Source of the DNA: Proteobacteria bacterium UBA981
Lineage (GTDB): Bacteria > Pseudomonadota > Gammaproteobacteria > Ga0077536
Assembly (NCBI GenBank): GCA_002292285.1
Contig: DBBP01000008.1
Span: 742,020 to 754,893, forward strand
DNA: 12,874 bases
Direction: 5' to 3'
This document shows positions 7,110 to 12,874 of the stretch, in pieces. How positions within the stretch are numbered: the first letter of the stretch is position 1; each line of letters opens with the position of its first letter. The position numbers and the translations under genes were made by a program. A model generated the notes under the pieces. The model worked only from the letters and a program-made list of their open reading frames with translations. It made no database searches and was not told the origin of the DNA.

Positions 7110-7622
7110 ATGTTTGACGGTGTGATTGTACAAAACGCTTATGTGGTCGACGATTTGAATGTGTCGATAGACAACTGGGTCAGCAATATCGGTGCGGGGC
7201 CATTTTTTGTGATGCACAACCTGGTGCTAACCGTCATGTACCGAGGCAAAGAAATGCCGCTCGACTTCGACCTCGCTCTCGGCCAGGCTGGCGCGCTCCA
7301 AATCGAACTTATCAAGGTGAATAGCCGCACAGCGAACGTCTACTCAGATACCTATCCACACGGCGGCACCTGCGGATTCCACCACGTCGCCATGTTCGCG
7401 CAAGATCTGGATGACGCTATTTCAGACTACGTCGCGAAGGGCTACCCGCTGGCGATGGATTTAGTGTTTGGTGACGCGCGTGTGGTGTACATGGACGCGC
7501 GCCACGATATGGGTTGCATGGTCGAGTTTTACCAGGACACACCCGACATGCGCGCAATGTACGCCAGAGTCGCCGCGGCCGCCGTAAACTGGAACGGCAG
7601 CGACCCGATCCGGTCGCTCTGA
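7110..7622 (+). CDS. VOC / glyoxalase-fold protein
   Basis: A 170-residue vicinal-oxygen-chelate fold protein resembling the Glyoxalase_4 / methylmalonyl-CoA epimerase-like group. Two beta-alpha-beta-beta-beta modules are visible: the first from VQNAYVVDDLNVSIDNW (about 7-23) to LQIELIKV (63-70), the second from GFHHVAMFAQDLDDAISDYV (89-108) to GCMVEFYQ (135-142). Probable metal ligands are Q8, E66, H91 or H92, and E139. VOC members include lyases, epimerases, dioxygenases and binding proteins, so the reaction is open. I chose ATG 7110 because AGGGGA (7099-7104) lies five bases upstream and the fold begins there; the open frame extends 38 codons further upstream but without fold-like sequence. 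It may be co-transcribed with the hydrolase 225 bases upstream. Confidence 0.88.
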   Translation: MFDGVIVQNAYVVDDLNVSIDNWVSNIGAGPFFVMHNLVLTVMYRGKEMPLDFDLALGQAGALQIELIKVNSRTANVYSDTYPHGGTCGFHHVAMFAQDLDDAISDYVAKGYPLAMDLVFGDARVVYMDARHDMGCMVEFYQDTPDMRAMYARVAAAAVNWNGSDPIRSL

Positions 7623-7632
7623 TACCGGCTTA

Positions 7633-7658
7633 GGGAGGCGCCGAGCGAAGCTGCCCCC
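7633..7658. terminator. Imperfect hairpin between convergent VOC and GGDEF genes
   Basis: GGGAGGC (7633-7639) can pair with GCCCCC (7653-7658) apart from one bulged base. It lies in the 51-base gap between two convergent stop codons, where a shared terminator is expected. No T-run follows on either strand, so support is weak. Confidence 0.25.
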
Positions 7659-7673
7659 GTTGCGTGTCGCTTG

Positions 7674-8777
7674 CTACCCACGCGCCTTCTTCTCTCGGTA
7701 CATCGCCTGATCCGCTTGCCGCAAGACGTCTGCCGGATCCGAAGCACCATCGAATGTGGCGATGCCGATGCTGGAAGAAGTCTGATAGTGAACGGACGCG
7801 CCATTAATCCGAATGTCATAGCCCTCCGATAACCGCTGGTGGACCCCCCTGACCGTGGCGCTTGCTTGCTCAATTGCGGCGGCATCGTCATCGCCCGCCG
7901 GGCACATCAATGCGACGAACTCGTCGCCCCCGATACGGGCAACGACGTCCGTCATTCGAAGACAGCCTTTGATCCGTCGCCCCACTTCAACAAGGATGAG
8001 GTCACCTGCGTCGTGGCCGTACTCGTCATTCAGTGCCTTGAACTTGTTCAGGTCAAGAAACAGCAGGGCACCTATAGTCTCGGAGCGCTGGCATCGACGC
8101 CGCTCTTCTTCAAAGCGAGCAGTAAAACCATGTCGGTTCAACAAGCCCGTCACACTATCCATTGTGGATAGCGTCTCTAGTTCAGCCTCACTGCGGACGG
8201 TCCGGTACTCCGCGACAAAGAACATGCCGCCGGTAATCAGCGCGCTAAACAGAATGTTCACAATGCCAAGGGTAAAAGTGAGCGGCGTAGCCACGAGGTA
8301 AACATCCGGATGTGGCGGAATTAAGCCCAGGTAGCTAACGACGAACAGGCTCAGGTTGAGCAGAGAAAGGACGGCAATGTCGCGCCACTGTGACAATGGG
8401 AAGTACGTGAAGTGCAGTGTGCAAAATGCCAGAAAATAGAAGTGAGCATTAAAGTAATCCCCCTGACCAAAGCAGATCAGCGCCAGGACTACGCCTGGAT
8501 AGTTAAGGCCCATCGCCCAGCGAGCCAGGCGAAGCTTCCCCCACTTGTTCAGCGTGAGCGGTATGAATACGAACGGGATAAAGGCGGCCACGACGATCGC
8601 GGAGTTGCGGAACACGTGGCTGCTATCGCTCAGCGCCGCGTAGACGAAAACGTAAATCGAATAGACGAGAATCGCGATCAGCGCGATGGCGTTTGTGTGC
8701 TGTATCTCGCGCTTTTCTGTTACACCGCTCGCGTAGTCTTCTCCGTAGTGAAGTAGTGAGAGAACTCGGTCAAACAT
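7674..8777 (-). CDS. Membrane diguanylate cyclase (GGDEF protein)
   Basis: A 367-residue inner-membrane enzyme expected to make cyclic-di-GMP from two GTP. The N-terminal half has about six transmembrane helices (roughly 29-50, 59-78, 87-103, 109-127, 133-151, 163-190), forming an unclassified membrane sensor module. The GGDEF domain (about 200-365) begins with the usual DSVTGLLNRHGF. It has the metal-site aspartate in FLDLNKFKALND (D242), an intact GGDEF at 283-287, and an inhibitory I-site RMTD (274-277) exactly five residues before it. Catalytic activity with product feedback inhibition is therefore likely. There is no EAL domain. The ATG at 8777 has only a weak GAGAGC upstream. The frame stays open for about 40 codons upstream but offers no ATG, GTG or TTG. 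It is convergent with the VOC gene. Confidence 0.95.
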   Translation of the reverse strand: MFDRVLSLLHYGEDYASGVTEKREIQHTNAIALIAILVYSIYVFVYAALSDSSHVFRNSAIVVAAFIPFVFIPLTLNKWGKLRLARWAMGLNYPGVVLALICFGQGDYFNAHFYFLAFCTLHFTYFPLSQWRDIAVLSLLNLSLFVVSYLGLIPPHPDVYLVATPLTFTLGIVNILFSALITGGMFFVAEYRTVRSEAELETLSTMDSVTGLLNRHGFTARFEEERRRCQRSETIGALLFLDLNKFKALNDEYGHDAGDLILVEVGRRIKGCLRMTDVVARIGGDEFVALMCPAGDDDAAAIEQASATVRGVHQRLSEGYDIRINGASVHYQTSSSIGIATFDGASDPADVLRQADQAMYREKKARG

Positions 8778-9132
8778 TTTGTTAGCTCTCGCCTGCGCAC
8801 TGAGGAACTGGATCCACCGCGTCAGCGCGGCGGAAGTCAGGCGCAGCGTAGCATGGGTGGTGTCGACAGGGTTCCGCGCGATACGACTGCATTAACCCGG
8901 TCGGCATGTCCTAAACTTCGCGTCCGATCAGTTCTCTAAAATTCAGAACCCCTTCACCTTGCCGTGGCGTTAATCGGCCGCCGTGAAGAACATCGGGTCT
9001 GCGCTTTGTTGCCTAGTACACAGTGCTTTACCGGAAGCGAATGTTCGGTGTGGCATTTTGATCGGTACAAACGGTACCCGGAGAGGATCAAATCGACGGC
9101 TGAAAATTAAGGGATAGGAATCAGCTAGCGGA
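8778..9132. other. Intergenic region between DUF2652 gene and GGDEF gene
   Basis: This gap of about 355 bases separates two minus-strand genes. It contains a perfect short hairpin, CCGCG–TCAG–CGCGG, at 8817-8830 close to the GGDEF start. It also has an inverted repeat, GTTCT (8931-8935) and AGAAC (8945-8949), in a locally A+T-rich patch that could be promoter or operator DNA, and a small direct repeat of CGGTAC around 9063-9077. Short minus-strand frames of 28 and 41 codons have no ribosome-binding site or recognisable character. I see no RNA gene. Confidence 0.5.
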
Positions 9133-9990
9133 TTACCGTTCTCGGCGCTTGCCTCTGGCTCCTTGTTGTTTAGGAATTTCGCGTCGCCAATAGAAATGAA
9201 ACATTGGAATCGTAATCAACGCGTCAATCACCATCAGAATCCTTTGCCACCAACTATGAGCGCCAGTTGGGCGAAGAAACTGGTCAATAGACGCCTTAAG
9301 AACAGTAGGGCGGGCCCACTTGATGTAACCATCCACCGCGATTTGCCGTTCGCTGTCGGTCAATTTATAAACCGCATCGCGGGCATCAATAAAATCCTTT
9401 TCGAGAAAACGTACCCGTAGCGGGACTGTTTCAAATCCATCATAACGCTCGTGACGCGACTCGAACGTGCCGGGAAGGTGGGCGCCCATAGCCGTATAGG
9501 CCGCCTCTGTGAGCAGCAAGTACTCTTTACTGTCTAACGAATTCTTGAGCAGTTTGTGGGCGAGGATGACGTCGGGGCCCGATATTTGACGCCGACCTGC
9601 GACCTCGTGGAACATCGCCTCCCCCACATGAATGATGACCTTCATACCCAATTTTTCTGCGTTGCGACAGATTGCACATGCGCAAGGGGTCGATTCTGAC
9701 GTGATGCCGATTCCGGCGATAAACGCGTCAAAAAATTTCGCGATTTTTCGACTAACCTCTTCCATCGTCCGCTGCCAGTCTCCGTCGTGACCTGGATCGG
9801 TCGCGTAAAGAAACACCGCATCGCCTTCAATCTCCTGCAACGTCAGCGGGATATCGACCTCAGTCAGAATCGATTCGATGAGCGAATTGATGCACGCCTG
9901 GCCATGGACTGCAGAGGTGCGGTTCTCCAACATGAACTCGGTATAGCCGCTGATGTCGGCCAGAATTATCACCAGCCGCTTCTGTTCCAT
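9133..9990 (-). CDS. DUF2652 cyclase-like protein, membrane-anchored
   Basis: A 285-residue protein of the DUF2652 type, a divergent relative of class III nucleotide cyclases. It begins with LVIILADISGYTEFM, carrying the equivalent of the first metal aspartate (D12), followed by EIEGDAVFLYA with the second (D57). A CxCxxC motif (C103, C105, C108) precedes KVIIHVGEAMFH, as I recall for this family. By my alignment, the segment SGPDVILAHKLLKN lacks the Asn and Arg used in catalysis, so it may not be an active cyclase. Near the C-terminus, WWQRILMVIDALITIPMFHFYW (about 247-268) looks like a membrane anchor, followed by a basic tail. I chose ATG 9990 because GGAGA lies five bases upstream and the fold begins there. 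An in-frame ATG at 10116 would add 42 residues of unlikely sequence. Confidence 0.85.
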   Translation of the reverse strand: MEQKRLVIILADISGYTEFMLENRTSAVHGQACINSLIESILTEVDIPLTLQEIEGDAVFLYATDPGHDGDWQRTMEEVSRKIAKFFDAFIAGIGITSESTPCACAICRNAEKLGMKVIIHVGEAMFHEVAGRRQISGPDVILAHKLLKNSLDSKEYLLLTEAAYTAMGAHLPGTFESRHERYDGFETVPLRVRFLEKDFIDARDAVYKLTDSERQIAVDGYIKWARPTVLKASIDQFLRPTGAHSWWQRILMVIDALITIPMFHFYWRREIPKQQGARGKRRER

Positions 9991-10401
9991 TACGGTCTCC
10001 GCATCAAAGTCGTGTGATTGGCAGGCAGCGCCTGAAGGAGCAGCATACGCACTCGGTACCGCATTTGGACGATGGGGCATCCTCCGGCATTGTGCCCACC
10101 GGATGTTGCCAGACATTAGGATTCCTGACCATGACTTTTCGGTCAGTTGGACTCTCGTAGTGGACGCTGCGCTTTGCTGCTTCGAGCTTCTGAAACTACC
10201 TGCTGTTTGGGCGAGGCGGCACCTTATTGCGCGGCGATAACCCTGCCGCTCGAGAATCCCTACGACTGTCGGCGCTGAGGAAAAAACCGCTCTTGGCCGA
10301 TGCTGTCAATCGAAGTTGAAGTTCGATAGAGCCCGATTTCTTTCGGTAAACTGTCGCTGCACGTCCTTTTACTAACGTCCGCGCAGTTGAGAGAACAACC
10401 C
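9991..10401. other. Divergent spacer between DUF2652 and LLM oxidoreductase genes
   Basis: About 410 bases between divergent genes, so promoters for both should lie here. The clearest structure is the inverted repeat at 10125-10146. A smaller one, TCCGG (10083-10087) and CCGGA (10099-10103), lies nearer the DUF2652 start. I find no promoter matching consensus well on either strand. A plus-strand frame of about 95 codons through 10240 has no ribosome-binding site or domain character and looks like a shadow. Confidence 0.5.
10125..10146. promoter_or_regulatory. Inverted repeat in divergent spacer (candidate repressor site)
   Basis: CTGACC (10125-10130) and GGTCAG (10141-10146) form perfect 6-bp arms around ten bases, with a nested TGAC/GTCA pair (10132-10135 and 10142-10145). 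The size and spacing suit a dimeric regulator such as a TetR-family repressor, and the position between divergent genes fits. No regulator gene is present in the window, so this is a sequence-only guess. Confidence 0.3.
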
Positions 10402-11475
10402 ATGGATTTCGGAATCACCTTTCCTTCATATATACGCGCCTACCACGACGCAAAGCTGGCTGAAGACTACGGTTTCACGCACGCGTGGTTTTACGATTCG
10501 CATATGTGCTACAGCGATGTCTATGCCAGCATGGCGCTTGCTGCAGAACACACCAGACACCTTAAAATTGGATCGCTCGTTTCGATTCTTGGTAATCGCA
10601 TCGCACCCGTCACGGCACACTCGGTTGCAACCATCAACGAACTCGCTCCAGGGCGCGTAATCCTTGGCGTTGGCACCGGGTTTACCGGTCGCAACGTGAT
10701 GGGCATGCCACCAATAAAGCTAAAGACCATGCGCGACCAGATAACTGTAATCCGCGACCTTCTCAGCGGCGGTGAAGCAAATTACAGCGAAGGCGACATC
10801 GAACGCTCGATAAAATTTCTGCACCCTGACGGGGGCTACATCAACGTCGCAGATCCGATTCCGATTCATATGGCGTCCAACGGTCCCAAGGCACTCAAGA
10901 TGGTCGGTGAACTGGCCGATGGCTGGGTGACGATTGGCCTGGATCCCGAACACATCACCAAGAGCATCAATCAAATCAAGGACAGTGCGAAAGCCGCTGG
11001 CCGCCCGATGGAGAGCGTGTACAGCACTAACCTGACTTCGGGTTGTGTATTGCGCCCCGGAGAAACGCTCACCTCGCCACGCGTCCTGCGTCAGGTAGGG
11101 CCTTTTGCGATCTTGTTGCTGCACACGAACTGGGACCCCAACAAGATGCAGATCGGACCGTTCGCACCACCGGAAATGGCCCCGCTCGCGAAGCGCTACT
11201 TTGATGAGCACATCATGAAAATGAAAACGCCCCTTGAGAAGCGTTTTCAGGAGATGCACTACGGACACCTGGTCTCATTGCGCGAAGGAGAGGAGCGATA
11301 TATCACACCGGAGTTGGTGAAGATGTCGACATTGACCGGCACACCAGGAGAAATCATCGACCGAATCCACGCGCTTGAAGATGCGGGGATAACCAATATC
11401 GCGTTGAATGTTTGTGGCACCGATGGGCGCGAGATGATCAGGGAGTTCGGCAACGAGATCATCTGCAAGGTATAG
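10402..11475 (+). CDS. LLM-class (luciferase-like) flavin- or F420-dependent oxidoreductase
   Basis: A 357-residue TIM-barrel protein of the luciferase-like monooxygenase superfamily, in the branch that resembles methylenetetrahydromethanopterin reductase. Signatures: MDFGITFPS at the first strand, YGFTHAWFYDSH (23-34), LKIGSLVSILGNRIAPVTAH (54-73), the strand-loop LAPGRVILGVGTGFTGRN (81-98), and PIHMASNGPKALKMVGELADGW (154-175). Members use reduced FMN or F420 to oxidise or reduce small organic molecules; neither the cofactor nor the substrate can be fixed here. I chose ATG 10402 over the upstream TTG 10387 because the barrel begins at MDFGITF. The ribosome-binding site is only a modest GAGAG. 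A role in the same catabolic set as the Baeyer-Villiger monooxygenase is plausible but inferred from proximity. Confidence 0.92.
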   Translation: MDFGITFPSYIRAYHDAKLAEDYGFTHAWFYDSHMCYSDVYASMALAAEHTRHLKIGSLVSILGNRIAPVTAHSVATINELAPGRVILGVGTGFTGRNVMGMPPIKLKTMRDQITVIRDLLSGGEANYSEGDIERSIKFLHPDGGYINVADPIPIHMASNGPKALKMVGELADGWVTIGLDPEHITKSINQIKDSAKAAGRPMESVYSTNLTSGCVLRPGETLTSPRVLRQVGPFAILLLHTNWDPNKMQIGPFAPPEMAPLAKRYFDEHIMKMKTPLEKRFQEMHYGHLVSLREGEERYITPELVKMSTLTGTPGEIIDRIHALEDAGITNIALNVCGTDGREMIREFGNEIICKV

Positions 11476-11493
11476 CGGCGATCAGTAAAGAAT

Positions 11494-11512
11494 GGCGCCG
11501 TACACCGGCGCT
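11494..11512. terminator. Bidirectional hairpin between convergent LLM and MFS genes
   Basis: GCGCCG (11495-11500) and CGGCGC (11506-11511) form a perfect 6-bp stem with loop TACAC, extendable by one G-T pair. It lies 20 bases after the LLM stop and 15 bases after the MFS stop on the other strand. Only short T-rich tails flank it, so termination in both directions is likely but not textbook. Confidence 0.45.
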
Positions 11513-11526
11513 TCAGCGGGCAGCGC

Positions 11527-12726
11527 TCAAACTGCCGCGTCGGGGGTAGGTGACGGCTTCTGGGCGCGCAGAAAGAACCAGGCATAGAAGCCAAGGCTAA
11601 TAGAAAGCGGGCCCGAGATGAGGTAAGGCGCGTTAGCGCCCAGGTGTTCGAGCGCCGTTCCAGCCCACAAGTGAGAAAGCACAGCGCCGAGACTCATGGC
11701 GGTCCCCAGGACCGTCTGGCCGGTTGCGCGCAAGTGAGCCGGGACCTCCCCTTCGACATAGAGCTGCATACCAATAATCAACCCGACTACAACAGCGCCA
11801 TGGAGGAGTTGGACGCCGAAGATCCAAAAAAGACTCGGCGCGAGGGCGGTGATCAACCAGCGCGCACCATCGCAGGCGATTCCCGCCGCAATCAGGCCGC
11901 GCGCGCCCACCCGACGCAGACCGGCGCCCGCGTAATAGATGAGCGGGACCTCGAGAAGGAGCATCGGGATCCACAGGCGGCTTACCGTTTCGATGGTGCC
12001 TCCTCGCTCAACGACAAAAACCGGGAAAAGCACGATTGGCCCAGACAGTAATCCGAAAGCAAAGAAGGCCAGCACCAGCAGTCGTACGAAGGACGGTTGT
12101 CGCAGTAGCGCGCCCAGGTCTTCGCGCTTGGCGCGCACGGAGATCGCCTTGGACGGTGGCACCCCGAGCAGCACCAGTGCAGCACTGAGGCACAGAACCG
12201 CTGCGACCGGGAAAATCAATTCCAGCCCACCACTGCTTCCGACCACTGATGAATCACCGCCCATCCAGACGAGCAGAGAGGGGAATGCGAGGATCATCGC
12301 CAGGTAGCCGACCGTGCCCCAGACTCGCACCCGTCCAAAGCGCGCCGCGCCTCCCTCGCCCAATACGGCGAAGGACAGTGACGATGCGACTGCCATGGCC
12401 GGTGCGGCGAAGGCCGACAGAAATGCCAGACACAAAAGCAAAACTGGAAAGCTAGTCGCGTGGGGAACGAGGAAATAACCCAGCGCCGAACCCGCAGCCA
12501 GCACAAACAATACGCCGCGACGGCGCCCGCTCCTGTCGGCCCATTGACCCCACAAAGGCGAGGCAACGATACCCATCAATGGATGCATTGCCAGCGCGAG
12601 GCCCAGCTGCGTACCCGACAAACCGGCATTCTGCTGAAAGTAGAGACTGAGGTACGGAAAGATCACCCCGAGCCCGGCCATATAGAGGAACCAGAAGACC
12701 GCAATGGGGGCGACGCTGCGGTTCAT
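11527..12726 (-). CDS. MFS permease (MFS_1-like, 12-helix transporter)
   Basis: A 399-residue inner-membrane transporter of the major facilitator superfamily, closest in pattern to the MFS_1-like / nucleoside and phenylpropionate (HcaT-type) permeases. About twelve transmembrane helices are visible, starting with VAPIAVFWFLYMAGLGVIF. The loop between helices 2 and 3 carries the MFS signature GQWADRSGRRR (60-70), and a basic loop near 200 (RAKREDL) separates the two six-helix halves. The C-terminus ends with a short polar tail. The substrate is unknown; uptake of a small organic acid or aromatic compound for the neighbouring oxidoreductases is an inference. The ATG at 12726 has no obvious ribosome-binding site, but the N-terminal helix fits this start. 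It converges with the LLM gene. Confidence 0.92.
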   Translation of the reverse strand: MNRSVAPIAVFWFLYMAGLGVIFPYLSLYFQQNAGLSGTQLGLALAMHPLMGIVASPLWGQWADRSGRRRGVLFVLAAGSALGYFLVPHATSFPVLLLCLAFLSAFAAPAMAVASSLSFAVLGEGGAARFGRVRVWGTVGYLAMILAFPSLLVWMGGDSSVVGSSGGLELIFPVAAVLCLSAALVLLGVPPSKAISVRAKREDLGALLRQPSFVRLLVLAFFAFGLLSGPIVLFPVFVVERGGTIETVSRLWIPMLLLEVPLIYYAGAGLRRVGARGLIAAGIACDGARWLITALAPSLFWIFGVQLLHGAVVVGLIIGMQLYVEGEVPAHLRATGQTVLGTAMSLGAVLSHLWAGTALEHLGANAPYLISGPLSISLGFYAWFFLRAQKPSPTPDAAV

Positions 12727-12846
12727 GGGTAGACAACCATCGGTGCCATTCTCACCGAAGACGTTTCTCTATAGAACACCCGCAATCGTTTTTCCCGATT
12801 CGGCTGTTTGATCCCTGGTGTACGGGCCATTCTCGAGAAATGAACG

Positions 12847-12874
12847 TTAAGGAACTTCTGAATAAGTCATCGAT
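12847..12874 (+). mobile_element. Probable left end of an IS5-type insertion sequence (cut by window)
   Basis: From 12851 the sequence GGAACTTCTGAATAAGTC resembles IS5-family terminal inverted repeats, which share the pattern GGAA, five variable bases, then GAATAAG. The four bases before it, TTAA (12847-12850), fit the YTAR target that IS5 elements duplicate. The transposase would lie outside the window. No matching end exists inside, so the call rests on this one edge. Confidence 0.45.

Noticed and set aside
8817..8830. CCGCG–TCAG–CGCGG hairpin as a terminator
   Set aside because: It lies upstream of the GGDEF gene rather than downstream of a stop, has a short stem and no T-run; noted only as a structure.
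9991..10116. 42-residue N-terminal extension of the DUF2652 protein
   Set aside because: Composition is unlike the rest, and GGAGA at the right distance marks ATG 9990.
1..12874. CRISPR arrays, tRNA or rRNA genes
   Set aside because: No regularly spaced direct repeats and no recognisable tRNA or rRNA sequence seen on either strand by eye.

Overview
The window reads as a stretch of bacterial chromosome with moderately high G+C, most likely from a proteobacterium (probably an uncultured gammaproteobacterium). That placement rests only on gene-family flavour: a SAM–cyclase–AAA–TPR protein, a DUF2652 protein, a type I Baeyer-Villiger monooxygenase and a proteobacterial-style LLM oxidoreductase. 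There is no rRNA, tRNA or other reliable taxonomic marker. The left edge carries a short REP-like sequence, and the right edge looks like the first bases of an IS5-type insertion sequence.

Layout. (1) 46-3481, minus strand: a large SAM / class III cyclase / AAA ATPase / TPR signalling protein, split by one extra base near 1311. Just upstream, a 59-residue membrane micro-ORF (3481-3660) ends in a TAATG overlap with the cyclase start, and a near-consensus sigma70 promoter (3757-3784) faces both. (2) 3956-5623, minus: a type I Baeyer-Villiger monooxygenase. It is divergent from (3) 5886-6884, plus: a MetX-like alpha/beta hydrolase, followed by (4) 7110-7622, plus: a VOC/glyoxalase-fold protein. 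(5) 7674-8777, minus: a six-helix membrane diguanylate cyclase. (6) 9133-9990, minus: a DUF2652 cyclase-like protein with a C-terminal membrane anchor. (7) 10402-11475, plus: an LLM-class flavin/F420-type oxidoreductase. (8) 11527-12726, minus: an MFS permease, convergent with the LLM gene and separated from it by a hairpin.

How the genes may work together (inference). The monooxygenase, alpha/beta hydrolase, VOC protein, LLM oxidoreductase and MFS permease look like parts of an accessory catabolic set: take up an organic substrate, convert a ketone to an ester or lactone, hydrolyse it, and process it further. Three nucleotide-signalling proteins sit among them: a cyclase-AAA-TPR protein, a GGDEF protein with an intact active site and I-site, and a divergent DUF2652 cyclase homologue. 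The genes are in several separate transcription units, so a single system is not demonstrated. The most unusual features are the micro-ORF coupled to the cyclase, the frameshift inside that cyclase, and two further micro-ORFs with good ribosome-binding sites in the catabolic region.
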